From Siccirubricoccus phaeus (GTDB lineage: Bacteria > Pseudomonadota > Alphaproteobacteria > Acetobacterales > Acetobacteraceae), in assembly GCF_008360935.1 (NCBI RefSeq), contig NZ_SRXO01000004.1:124001-188000 (forward strand): a stretch of 64,000 nt of DNA, given 5' to 3'. The notes beneath the pieces are model-generated. The model did no database searches. It saw only the letters and a program-made list of their open reading frames with translations, and was not told the DNA's origin. Made by a program: the position numbers and the translations under genes. Positions 8,394 to 17,700 of the stretch are shown here, piece after piece. How positions within the stretch are numbered: position 1 is the first letter of the stretch; every line of letters begins with the position of its first letter.

Positions 8394-8470
8394 CTACCGG
8401 TATTCGCCGTGCCGGGGCGCGTCGGTGGCCCGCGCCGGTGCCTCGGACGCCAGCTCCTCGGAAGGCGCCG
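8394..8470 (-). pseudogene. remnant of a ParD-like antitoxin tail
   Basis: On the minus strand this segment encodes ARATDAPRHGEYR and a stop. It matches ARATGAPRHGDYR near the end of the ParD-like gene at 9509-9742, with clear DNA similarity over roughly 70 bases. The rest of the gene is missing. It appears to be what is left of a duplicated copy. Confidence 0.55.
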
Positions 8471-8497
8471 TCGTGCTGAAATTGGTCAAAGACGAGC

Positions 8498-9349
8498 TTA
8501 GTGGTGATACGCCACCCCCGCCGCCCAGTGGTCCTCGAACCGCGCGTATGCTGCGGTGACGACCGATGACCAGCTCGCATCCGGCGGCACCCCCAGCCAG
8601 GCGAAAGCTTCTTCGGGTCCTAGATCCGGCCATGTGTGCAGCCACCTCAATCGGTCCTCGACTGCCCCGGGCGGCAACACGAGGGATCCAGGGAAGGCAT
8701 GCTCCCGCCCGGCTCGCGCGTCCTCGAGCAGGGTCGCCACAAGTTCGATGTTTCGGTCGGTATGTACGTCCAGCAGTTGGGGCGGCTCCTGCCCTAACGC
8801 CTTGGCAAGCTGGTTCTCCAGGTTGGCCAGGATGGTCCGCCCACGGCTCGGACCGGAGGACACCTCTGCAACGCTGCGACCCTCCCTGTTCCGCCGGTCG
8901 CCGACGATGCGCCCGTCGAAGCGGCCTCCGAGGTCCCACCAGTCCCAACGACCCAACCCGTTCAGCCATCGCCCGAACGCGCCGGTATCCGGATGGCGCT
9001 CCAGCCTCCTGCAGAAGCGCTCGAAAAACTCATCGAGACTCATCGTGTCCGCAAAACGCACGCTCCATTGCCGAAGGCCCAGCTGCCGCATCTCATCCTG
9101 GATCTTCCCGGTGTCGATGTTCCAAAGGTCGGCATCCCCTTCGATCTGCAGACCACCTGTGCCCTTTTCGGTGAAGGTGAGGTTCGCCTCGTACGCCTTC
9201 CTCACGTCCTCCGTCTCGTCGTCGAAGATCAGCCAGCCTTCAGGCACGTCACCACGCCGCCCTCGCTGAAAGCGAGCCAGCGACCCGCGGATTGCGTCAG
9301 CAGGAGGGGTGTCAGAGAAAGGCAGGATCACGTAAGCGACGGAGAACAT
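8498..9349 (-). CDS. hypothetical protein, 283 aa, WWDLGGR motif
   Basis: No family could be named. The ATG at 9349 is chosen because GAGGG lies seven bases upstream; in-frame starts at 9367-9391 are possible. The N-terminus MFSVAYVILPF is strand-like and hydrophobic. The middle has acidic helices, a cluster RFCRRLERHPDTGAF and then GRWDWWDLGGRFDGR, a Trp/Gly-rich motif I have seen in uncharacterised phage and actinobacterial proteins. The last 60 residues (WLGVPPDASWSSVVTAAYARF) look like a short helical domain. Its neighbours are antitoxin-like genes and a SAM methyltransferase, so a defence or mobile-element role is possible but unproven. Confidence 0.7.
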   Translation of the reverse strand: MFSVAYVILPFSDTPPADAIRGSLARFQRGRRGDVPEGWLIFDDETEDVRKAYEANLTFTEKGTGGLQIEGDADLWNIDTGKIQDEMRQLGLRQWSVRFADTMSLDEFFERFCRRLERHPDTGAFGRWLNGLGRWDWWDLGGRFDGRIVGDRRNREGRSVAEVSSGPSRGRTILANLENQLAKALGQEPPQLLDVHTDRNIELVATLLEDARAGREHAFPGSLVLPPGAVEDRLRWLHTWPDLGPEEAFAWLGVPPDASWSSVVTAAYARFEDHWAAGVAYHH

Positions 9350-9508
9350 GAGGCCGCCCTCTTTCATGACTCGCATCATGCGCCGAAGCAAAGGTCAGGG
9401 CATCTTCCGATGTCTTGAGGCGCGGTGAGGATTCCAGGGTCACCTCCGGCGCTCCCATGGCGACGCGCATGGAGACGTTGGACTCTAAGTTGCCGAGAGA
9501 GCCGAACG

Positions 9509-9742
9509 TCACGGTGCGGGTTCCGGAGGGACCGTGGCCTGCCGGTAGTCGCCGTGCCGGGGCGCGCCGGTGGCTCGCGCCAGCGCCTCGGCGGCCAACC
9601 TGTCCATGTAGCGGCGCAGCGCCTCGTCCACGACCTCCTGTGCGGTCCGGTGCCGTCCCTCGGCGATCATCCGGTCGATGAAGCGCCGACTCTCCTCGTC
9701 CAGGTTGCTCAAGGGGATGGTCAGGGTCTTCCTGTCGGTCAT
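9509..9742 (-). CDS. ParD-like ribbon-helix-helix antitoxin
   Basis: A 77-aa protein. The N-terminal strand TLTIPLSNLDEE and helices RRFIDRMIAEGRHRTAQEVV and DEALRRYMDR match the ParD/CopG fold, which binds DNA as a dimer and uses its C-terminal tail to neutralise a ParE-type toxin. The start at 9742 has a near-perfect ribosome site (AGGAGGGA, seven bases away). No ParE toxin gene follows, so it is an orphan antitoxin or a regulator. A decayed copy of its tail lies at 8394-8470. Confidence 0.8.
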   Translation of the reverse strand: MTDRKTLTIPLSNLDEESRRFIDRMIAEGRHRTAQEVVDEALRRYMDRLAAEALARATGAPRHGDYRQATVPPEPAP

Positions 9743-9885
9743 GCGGCGTCCCTCCTGGTGCGCGAAGGCTAGAACGCCGAGGGAGCGGTGGGAGCCCCTT
9801 CTGAGAGGCTCCACCTGCGCCTCCTGCGGCCTCCGAGAGGCGCCGCATCAATGCCGAGCAGCAGCTGACTGCCGTAGGAGGCGGA

Positions 9886-9975
9886 ATGGACACTAGCGCC
9901 ATGTGCTCCACCTACAGCTGCGCGGCGGGTATCTCGCCGGTCGTAGCATGCACCCGGACAACCGCAACTCCCTGA
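9886..9975 (+). CDS. possible 29-aa leader peptide
   Basis: A short frame beginning ATG at 9886 with AGGAGG five bases upstream, the best ribosome site in this stretch. It encodes a Cys/Thr-rich peptide (MDTSAMCSTYSC start) and stops at 9975, after overlapping the start of the next frame at 9948. It could be a leader that couples translation, or the 5' end of a frameshifted gene. Confidence 0.25.
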   Translation: MDTSAMCSTYSCAAGISPVVACTRTTATP

Positions 9976-10277
9976 CCAAAGTGCTCAAGGAACCCGAGGC
10001 CGTGCTGCCCAAGAAAGCGACGGAGTTCAGCGGCGGGTGCGCAGGATGCGCTTACGCAGTCCACGGATGCCCCGTGATGAAGGAGTGGATGGCAATGGAC
10101 CGGGACTGGCGGCGCTGTGACGAGCCGTCTCGTGGCCGCCGACATCCCAGGCACCTTGTCGAGGAGCTTCCCTGTTATGATCTTAACGGGGCCAGGAAGA
10201 CAGTGTCAGGCTGGATGGGCGAGCGTGCCGCCGCGTCGGAGGGCCCGTTCGAAGGCCTGGGTTTTCTCGCGCGCTGA
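9948..10277 (+). CDS. small cysteine-containing hypothetical protein
   Basis: A 109-aa frame. Its first 60 residues look gene-like: a charged helix (LTKVLKEPEAVLPKK), then CAGCAYAVHGC followed by WMAMDRDWRRC, a spacing of cysteines that could bind metal. The distal part shows poorer codon bias and overlaps the 3' end of the converging methyltransferase gene, so the real stop may lie elsewhere after a frameshift. There is no ribosome site at 9948, but a leader frame overlaps it. Confidence is low. Confidence 0.35.
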   Translation: MHPDNRNSLTKVLKEPEAVLPKKATEFSGGCAGCAYAVHGCPVMKEWMAMDRDWRRCDEPSRGRRHPRHLVEELPCYDLNGARKTVSGWMGERAAASEGPFEGLGFLAR

Positions 10278-11216
10278 GCGGCCCGGTGTGTTCGAGTATT
10301 CTCGGAATAGGTGCCACTCACTCTCCATGAGCGTCTTGATTCTACGGGGGTACTCCGATGATCCGCCTTTGATGAGCACGACGATGCCTTCAGCCTCGAA
10401 CTTCGCAGGAATGTCGCCGAAACCACCCGCTACGTCGGCGTAACCGAAGCCGAGGCCCGCCGCGCGAAGCTGACGGCGAACCCGCTCCGGGTCAGCCTCG
10501 GCCCATCCCACCGACATCACCACTGCCACGCCGCCTGGCTGCAAGAGGCCGCTGACTGACTTTAGGAAGGGGAGGGACTTCGGCGCTGACCACGGCATCG
10601 CGCTCGACGAGATCACCATCGCGAACCGGCGGTCGGTGGACCAAGGTATGGACGCACATTCGAGTGTGACGCCAGGATTGCGCGCTGGGTGCGCGTGGCC
10701 GAACGCGATCGCCTCCTCCACGGGGTCGATGCCCGTCACAGCACAGCCGAGCGCTTTGGCCACGAGGCTTGCGACGGTCCCGGCGTGGCAGCCCGCGTCC
10801 AGGACGTCGCCGTTCAGCCCAAGATGGCGGTATAGCCCGATGGAGAGAGCGGTCACATCGAGGATGAGGTGACGGCGCTTCGAGGTCATCGGCCCCAGGA
10901 CTGCAGGGTGGGCCATCGCGCCGTAGAATTCAGCATCCTCGGTACGCTCCCCGGAAACTACCTCGTCGAAGAGTTCCCGCATTCGGTGGACGGCAGCCGT
11001 GTCGTGGGCTCTGCCAAGAAGGTTCCAGACGTCGAACTCGCCTTCGTGGAAATCGATGCCCCAGCGTTCGGCCAGGGCGCGGTCGAGCGAGAAGATCTCG
11101 CTTCGGGACAGGGCGATAAGCACCTTATCTCCCTGAATTTTCCGCAGTTCAGCGTCCCGCTTGGCGACACTCGGCTCAGAAAAACTTGTGTCCACGTCTG
11201 TTTCAGCTCCGCGCAA
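10206..11216 (-). CDS. class I SAM-dependent methyltransferase
   Basis: A 336-aa protein. The SAM-binding core is seen as VLDAGCHAGTVASLVAK (motif I) at residues 138-154, then TGIDPVEEAI (motif II acidic residue), a SSAMPW stretch at motif IV, and LLQPGGVAVVMS (motif VI strand). The N-terminal 110 residues are helical and acidic, and the substrate is unknown. The listed start is TTG at 11216; GTG at 11195 is equally possible, and neither has a clear ribosome site. It lies 159 bases downstream of the PLD-SNF2 helicase gene on the same strand, so it may be an appended member of the defence operon or an independent gene. Confidence 0.8.
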   Translation of the reverse strand: MRGAETDVDTSFSEPSVAKRDAELRKIQGDKVLIALSRSEIFSLDRALAERWGIDFHEGEFDVWNLLGRAHDTAAVHRMRELFDEVVSGERTEDAEFYGAMAHPAVLGPMTSKRRHLILDVTALSIGLYRHLGLNGDVLDAGCHAGTVASLVAKALGCAVTGIDPVEEAIAFGHAHPARNPGVTLECASIPWSTDRRFAMVISSSAMPWSAPKSLPFLKSVSGLLQPGGVAVVMSVGWAEADPERVRRQLRAAGLGFGYADVAGGFGDIPAKFEAEGIVVLIKGGSSEYPRRIKTLMESEWHLFREYSNTPGRSAREKTQAFERALRRGGTLAHPA

Positions 11217-11375
11217 GTGCGTGCGCCTTAGTTGAGTTGCTTTCCCGTGTATAGGGGATCCGGCGCGCCATTACGGGATGACCGGCGGGGCGAGGAATCG
11301 TCGTCGCTCCAGGGGAGGAGCCGGGCATCTGCAGCACCAATACCAGGAATGCGCGCTGTCGCGCGGATGCTGGCG

Positions 11376-14333
11376 TCACCATCCCTCCTGCATCACCCGG
11401 AGGACGTCCTGGCGCGCCAGCACCTTGGCGCAGGTCTCCCAGCCCTGTTGCCACGCCTTTTGGTCGGCCCGCAGCGTCTCACCCGTGGCGCTGCTTCCCC
11501 AGCGGATGTCGAAGGCGTTGGCCCGGCGCTTCCGGTCGGCGTACTTGCGCAGCTCGTCCTCGAGCCGGGCCTCGTCCTCGATCCACTCGTCGTCCAGCGT
11601 GTCCGGCAGCTGGCCGAAGATGTCGAAGCGGTTCTTCATGCGCGACGACAGGCGGTCGTAGATGACCTCGTCCCGGCTGCCCTCGTAGACGAGGTTCAAC
11701 ATGTCCACGACCTTGCGCGCCTGCCCGAACCGCTTGATGCGGCCGATGCGCTGCTCCAGCTTCGACGGGTTCCAGGGCAGGTCGACGTTGATGAGGGTGC
11801 CGAGCGCCTGGAGGTTCAGCCCCTCGCAGGCCGCGTCGGTGGCCACCAGGAGCCTGATCTCCCGCTCGCGCACGGCCACCTTGATGGCCTCCCGCTGCTG
11901 GCCGACGAAGCGCACGCCCCGGAACACGCCCGAGCGCCCGGCACCCGCGTAGAGCGCGACCGGCACGTCCGGGAACTCGGCCGCCAGGCACTCCGCGACC
12001 CAGCGCGCCGTGTCGTAGTACTGGCTGAACACGATGCAGCCCCATTCCCGGAGCCAGTGCCGATCGCGCAGGTAGTGCCGGACGACGCGGAGCTTCGGGT
12101 CGGCGGCGTCGCCGGTCGGCGGCTGCGCGGCGGCCTCCCGCAGAGCGGCCAGGAGCCGGTCCAGCGCCTTCCTCTCCGCGTCCGAGGGCACGCCGAGGTT
12201 CTTCAGGTCGTACTGCCGGTCGTCGTCGTCATCGGCCGCGACCACGGCAGGCTGCCCGGCGGCCGGAGCATCCGGCCGAGCTGGCTGCGCCGCCTCCGGC
12301 GGCATGAGCCCGTAGTGGCGGCCCAGCAGCTCCGCCGTCGCCAGCCCGGCCACCGTGGAGGAGCAGATGCGCTGGAGGAGCAGGCTCTTCATGAAGCCCG
12401 CGCCCTTGTTCCGGGCCATCAGCGCCTTGGTGAACGCCTCGGCCGCCTCGAACGCCTCCCGGAGCAGCAGGGTGGTCGCCACGGCCCGGCCGGTGTCGCC
12501 GAAGAAGGCCCGCGTCGGCCTGTCTGGCTCCGCCTCCCGGGGGTGGATCTCGACCTCGACCGGCTTCATCAGCCCGGCCTCTTCGAGCGCCCGGCGGCGC
12601 CGCAGCACCGTGTGCCGGACCACCGGGTTGTTCCGTTGAAAGAAGCCGAGGTCGCCGTCGTCGTGCAGCAGGCGATCCTCCAGCGTCGGCCGCGTGAAGG
12701 ACGCGTCGAGGTCGGTGTGGGAGCCGGTGGTGACGAAGACGTCGGGCCGGACCCGGAGGTCGTCCCGGATCATGCCGAACAGGGGGTCGCTTTCCTTGCC
12801 CGGCGGCAAAGGATTCACGAGCCATGGCCAAGCGGCGTCCTCGGCGCGCGGCCGGGTCTCGCCCCGGACCAGCGACAGGGCATCGGCAGGCCGGTTCCGC
12901 CAGGCGGAGAAGGCGTCGCCGAGGACATGGTCGGCGCCGCTGGCCAGCACCCCGAGCAGGTCCCAGAGCTCCAGCGGGTCGGTCTGGATCGGGGTGGCGG
13001 TGCCGAGCAGGAGGTGCCGCGTCTTCGGCCCGATTCGCGCCATGAACTCCAGCAGGTTGTTCGGCCTACGGTCGCCGTCCTCGTCCTTGCCGCGGGCCTT
13101 GTGGGCCTCGTCCAGCACCACGATGCCGTAGGCCCCCTCGCCGGGGCGGGCTCGCTTCGCCAAGAGGTGCTCCGCCTCCTCGGACCTCTGCATGACGAGG
13201 CCGGTGGAGACGATGGCGACCCGGTAGGGGCATCGCACGATGTCCTGCGGGCCGCTGGTGCGGACCACGTGGCCCATGTGGTCCACCCAGACCTTCCGGG
13301 CGGAGACCCAGCGGGCCGAAGGGATGCCGAGCCGGTCGTAGAGCTCGACCTGCCACTGCTCGCAGAGGGTGGACGGGGTCAGGATGAGGGCCGGGCCGTC
13401 GCCCAGCAGGGACGTCACCAGGGCCGAGGTGGCGAGCGACAGGGTCTTGCCGACCCCGACCTCGTCGGCGAGGAGCAGGCGCGCGGCGCCGTAGACCTCC
13501 CGGTGCCGGAGGAACTCGGCCACGAACGCCTTCTGCCAAGGCTGAAGCCCCTCGCCGTTGCGGACGATGGGGGACTCGGCCAGGGCCGCGCGGGGGATGT
13601 CCGTGTCCCCGCCGACGGACCAGGCCGGGCAGTCTTCCAGCCGGATCTCCACCCTCTCCGCGCAGCGGCCGATCTCGCGGATGACGGCGTCGGGCATGGG
13701 CAGTGCCTTGCGCCAGAGGAATTCGAACTCGTCCTGGGTCCACCGGACGCCCTCGTCGCTGGTGTCCTCCCAGAGCAGCTCGTAGTGGTCCCGCCACGCC
13801 TCCTTCGTCTCGTTCACCGACCCCATGAAGGCCGTCTTCCGGCCGTCGGCCATGGTGATGACGCCCGCCTTGCCGTGGACGAGCGGCGCCGTCAGGCGGT
13901 CCACGACCTTCACCTCGACCTTCGGCTGGCCGTTCGCGTCCCTGGCGTTCAGCAGGTCACGCAGGCGCGCGAAGCGATCCTGCCGGAGCAGGGTCTCCAG
14001 CTCCAGGGGCGCGGCCCCGGCGCCGCCCTCCCACCACCGCTGGAGCATCGCCCGCGCGCGGGCCTCCTGCGAGGCGCGCAGGTCGTCCGGGTTCAGGTCG
14101 GAGTTGCAGACGATGCGGATCCGGCCGACCGACAGCAGCTCCTCGGCCGCGACCTCGAAGATGGAGGAGCGGAAGTAGCCTGCGATCCGGTCGTACTGCT
14201 GGGCACCGCGCAGCCGGTCGCGCAGGAAAGCGTGTTCCAGCCGAACCAGGCGGGACGAGAAGCGGTTGAGCACGCCGCCCGGCTGGGCGACGACCTCCGC
14301 CAGCGGCTGGATGCCCTGCGGTCCCGGCGTCAT
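11376..14333 (-). CDS. PLD-domain / SNF2-family helicase, anti-phage associated
   Basis: A 985-aa two-part enzyme. Residues 25-200 form a phospholipase D-like nuclease domain with one HxK motif (LVHGKAG near 151) and a downstream GSVNETKEAW. Residues 270-900 form an SNF2-type ATPase: LADEVGVGKT near 291, DEAH near 407, GTATPIQ, and QRIGRIKRFGQ near 860. The start ATG overlaps the stop of the 137-aa upstream gene (ATGA), so the two are translationally coupled. It is the last member of the DUF499-DUF3780-DUF1156 operon. I recall that exactly these families cluster in predicted defence islands; the mechanism is not established here. Confidence 0.9.
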   Translation of the reverse strand: MTPGPQGIQPLAEVVAQPGGVLNRFSSRLVRLEHAFLRDRLRGAQQYDRIAGYFRSSIFEVAAEELLSVGRIRIVCNSDLNPDDLRASQEARARAMLQRWWEGGAGAAPLELETLLRQDRFARLRDLLNARDANGQPKVEVKVVDRLTAPLVHGKAGVITMADGRKTAFMGSVNETKEAWRDHYELLWEDTSDEGVRWTQDEFEFLWRKALPMPDAVIREIGRCAERVEIRLEDCPAWSVGGDTDIPRAALAESPIVRNGEGLQPWQKAFVAEFLRHREVYGAARLLLADEVGVGKTLSLATSALVTSLLGDGPALILTPSTLCEQWQVELYDRLGIPSARWVSARKVWVDHMGHVVRTSGPQDIVRCPYRVAIVSTGLVMQRSEEAEHLLAKRARPGEGAYGIVVLDEAHKARGKDEDGDRRPNNLLEFMARIGPKTRHLLLGTATPIQTDPLELWDLLGVLASGADHVLGDAFSAWRNRPADALSLVRGETRPRAEDAAWPWLVNPLPPGKESDPLFGMIRDDLRVRPDVFVTTGSHTDLDASFTRPTLEDRLLHDDGDLGFFQRNNPVVRHTVLRRRRALEEAGLMKPVEVEIHPREAEPDRPTRAFFGDTGRAVATTLLLREAFEAAEAFTKALMARNKGAGFMKSLLLQRICSSTVAGLATAELLGRHYGLMPPEAAQPARPDAPAAGQPAVVAADDDDDRQYDLKNLGVPSDAERKALDRLLAALREAAAQPPTGDAADPKLRVVRHYLRDRHWLREWGCIVFSQYYDTARWVAECLAAEFPDVPVALYAGAGRSGVFRGVRFVGQQREAIKVAVREREIRLLVATDAACEGLNLQALGTLINVDLPWNPSKLEQRIGRIKRFGQARKVVDMLNLVYEGSRDEVIYDRLSSRMKNRFDIFGQLPDTLDDEWIEDEARLEDELRKYADRKRRANAFDIRWGSSATGETLRADQKAWQQGWETCAKVLARQDVLRVMQEGW

Positions 14334-14743
14334 GGCTTGTTTCCTCTCGGGATCCTCTTGCCCAGCGGCCGGTGCTCGACCACGACGCTACGCAGCCGGG
14401 CATCCCGGGCAACGGCCATGCTTGGCTTCTTGGCCGGTTGAACCGCCTCCCGGTTGCCGCCTTCGGCGCACTTCCTGCTGCGTTTCCAAGCGGCGAAGAG
14501 CTGTGCCTGATGCTCGACAGCCTGTCTGAGGCGCCGATCCTGGTCCCCGGCCAGCACTTGATCCGCCCGCATCCGGTCGCGCGCGGGGGACTGCGCAGGG
14601 GCGGGGGATGGCTGCGCAACCTCCCGCCGCTCGCCGACCGGGCGGCCGTGCACGACGGTCATGTCATCAGGGGCCAGGGCTTCGTGCCCATGATCCCTGA
14701 TCCGCTTCTCGTCCCGCGCCTTCGACCATCGCAACCGGGACAT
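14330..14743 (-). CDS. unrecognised 137-aa protein in the DUF1156 operon
   Basis: The frame starts 16 bases after the methylase stop, has GGGAG eight bases upstream of ATG 14743, and ends in an ATGA overlap with the PLD-SNF2 gene. Those junctions argue strongly that it is translated. The protein is basic: an N-terminal MSRLRWSKARDEKRIRDHG, a Pro/Ala linker (VAQPSPAPAQSPARD), a helix QAVEHQAQLFAAWKRS, and a C-terminal KKPSMAVARDARLRSVVVEH. No known domain is recognised. It could bind DNA or bridge the methylase and the helicase. Confidence 0.65.
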   Translation of the reverse strand: MSRLRWSKARDEKRIRDHGHEALAPDDMTVVHGRPVGERREVAQPSPAPAQSPARDRMRADQVLAGDQDRRLRQAVEHQAQLFAAWKRSRKCAEGGNREAVQPAKKPSMAVARDARLRSVVVEHRPLGKRIPRGNKP

Positions 14744-14759
14744 CCATCGGCTCCCGCCG

Positions 14760-17700
14760 TCAGAGGCGCTCGGACTGGATGATGCCCGCGAGCTGCCGTG
14801 CCGCGCTCGCCTCGGCCGGACGGTTGCGTGCCCACATGCGGCCGAACCATGCGGCGACGGCGCGGACGGAGGCGCGCTGCCGGACCCACTCGCCGAAGTG
14901 GTCGCGCAGGCCGTGCAGAACGCGGTCGGCGGCCGTCCTCGGGTCCTCCTCGCGCTCGGTCGCCAGCCGCAGCTCGTTGATGGCGTAGAGCGTCGGTCGC
15001 AGGATGCCCTCAGAGAAGGCATGCCCCGTCATCAGGGCGCGCCGGAACTCGGCGGGGCCCTTCAGGCAGGCCTTGTTCGGCGTCTTGTCCGCCATCAGGT
15101 CTTCCCAGCCGTCGGCCCGGTAGGCCTTGGCGAAGTTCTGGTAGTCGTCGAGCTTGCCGCCGGGCTGCCCCTGTGGGCGGTCCGCCTCGGCTTCCGTCAT
15201 GGTTAGGTAGAACCGCTCGGTGGCCGTGAGGCGCTCCCAGAGGGACTCCTCGATGCCCTCCGGCGTCATCAGTTCCGTGGCGGTTTGGACGGCGAGGTCG
15301 ATCATCTCCTCGACGAGGCCGCGCTCGCCGCGCACCCGGGGCCGGAGCGCCTCCCTGGTCATGTCCACGCCGTCGATGTGCGTGCACCCGGTCAGCACCT
15401 CCATGGCAGCGGCATAGCCCGCCATCTGCAGGTCGGCGCGGCTGAACAGGTTCTCGTCGCGCTGGCGGCCGCGCGCGCGCTGGTTCAGACCCATCAGGGT
15501 GCGGACCTGCTCCTCGACGCGGTGGCGGATGGCGGGCACGATCTCGTCGCGGTACGCCTGCTCGCTCCCCCTGCGCTTGCGCAGGACAAGGAGGACGGTC
15601 CCCTGCACGTAACCACCCTTCTTCAGCTCGCTGGTGGTCTCGGTGGAGACGTACCACGCGGCAGTCACCTGCAGTCCGGCGCCCCACACGATCTGGGCCA
15701 TGTCGGCCCACACCCCGGCATCGGTGTGGGTGAACATGCAGACCTGCAGGCCGTTCTCCGGCATGTGGTCGGCCATCGCCTTGAAGGCAGCGACCATGTC
15801 AGCGCGGAACTTGTCACCCTTCCCCTGGATGGCCAACGGACGGCGGCTGTCCCAGGTCCAGGCAGCGAACGGCCCGGGCGGGTTCTTCCGTAGCCAAGCG
15901 ATGAAGAACTCGGTGATCTCGTGGTAGTTGACCGCGTCGGCGTAAGGGGGATCGTAGATCCAGAGGTCCGATGGCGTTCGATTGGTGGATGCCCCGCCGA
16001 CCCGGATGTTCCCCTTGCCAGCGATCGGCGTTGCGCGCTCAAGGTCGAGAACGTAGGCGATCTTGTAGCCATGGAACGCGCGGCCACCCCATGACGCGAG
16101 GGTGTTCAGCGCCTGGTTCACGAACACGCGGAGCGGGAGGTCCTGGGCCGGTGTCGAGCTCCACTGGCAGAGCTTCGCAGAGCGGTCGAGAACTCTTGCC
16201 AGGGCAACCCTTAACGCCGCCTCCTCCTCGCTGCCGAGCGACGCCTCCATCGTTTTCGCAAGCATCAGGAGATGCCGCGGCGTGAACAGATGGTGCCAAT
16301 GAGTCCATCCCCGCGTACGGATGGGCTCGCTAGTCTTGTCCCCAGCCTCGATAGTCATGTCCGGTACGAGGCCGCGCTCCTGCCAAACAGCGAGGTTCTC
16401 CTTGACGATTGCCTCGATTCTGCAATCGCGCGCGATGTCATTCGTAGTGGGCGCGGCAAAGAATAGCCGCGGTCGAGCCTTGCCCTGTCTGACGTCCTCG
16501 CCGTCCATCCACTGGACGCAGTAAAGTCGCTCCTGGAGGATGTCGCCGCCGATCCATGCCCCCGGACCAGAGCCTGCCATCACAGGCTCAGCATCCGCCA
16601 CCCACTGATGCGGGCGGGGCGCAACATCGGGCTTCTCCCAGCGGCGCAGCAGATTGCCGGTGCTGCCGTCCGCCTGCTGCGGCCCCTCGCCATCGCCGCG
16701 CAGCCTCGCGAAGGGAATGCGCCACTCGACCTCCTCGCCGCCCTCCCTGATGGCAAGAGTGTAGACGACGGATCCATCCACGAGCGTGCCGCGCCGCGCG
16801 GCCAGGATCTCCGCGTGCGAGGCACCCTCGACGATCTGGATGTCGAAGCGCTTGCGCCGCCGGTCAGGCACCAGCCGGGCGATGCAGCGCTTGTCCTGGC
16901 TCACCACCCAGGATGGGGCCAGTGGCACGAGCCAGCCAGTCTGCGGGTCGACCGCTTCGAGGCAGTAGAGGTATGCCTTCGCTCTGTGGCCATCGTCACT
17001 CTGCTCGATGCCGAGCCGGAGGATCTCCTCCTCGACCACGGCGAGGACGCGCTCCTGCTCTGCGGCGATGCGGCGGCGCGCCTCCTCGGAGGCGCCGATG
17101 ATGTTGAGACTCCCCCAGTTCAGCATGGCTGCGATGGGGTTCAGGTCGCTCGCATTCGCCTCGCAGCCGATGCGGGCTGCCTCGAATGGGATGCTACCGC
17201 CACCTGCGAACGGATCGCCGACCTTCGGTGCGTGCCCGTAGCGCGCGATGCCAAGCTGGCGTATCAGATCTGGGAGCGAGGAGGCGTTCGTGCCAAGGTG
17301 GGCGTTCACGCGGGCCCAAACGCCAAGGCGCAGGGGGTCTTGGAGGTCGGACAGGTTCTCGACCTCCTCGGCGCGGCCGCAGAGGGAGACCTGCTCGGCG
17401 AATGGGAGGGCCAGGAAGGCTCTTTCCTTCAGCGACTCCCGGATGGCTTGGATGCGCTCACGCTCCGCCCGGCGGTCCTCCGCCTTGGTGATGTGTTCCA
17501 GTGCGATGCGGCGCCACTTGGCCTTGCTCTCCCGCCCGCCTGGCAGGTGGGTGACTTCGATGTATTCCGCCTTCTCGGCGGCGGAGACCGCGGTTGAGCC
17601 CCAGACCAGGTCGGCGCCGATGGTCGGCTGCCTGCGCAGCATGCCGCCGTCGTCCATGCCCATCAGAGCCTCGAACACCTCGAGATCACCATCGGGGTCG

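Noticed and set aside
11232-14441. 1069-codon open frame on the plus strand
   Set aside because: It is antisense to the PLD-SNF2 helicase, whose motifs are clear. Long antisense frames are expected at this GC content; it lacks any domain.
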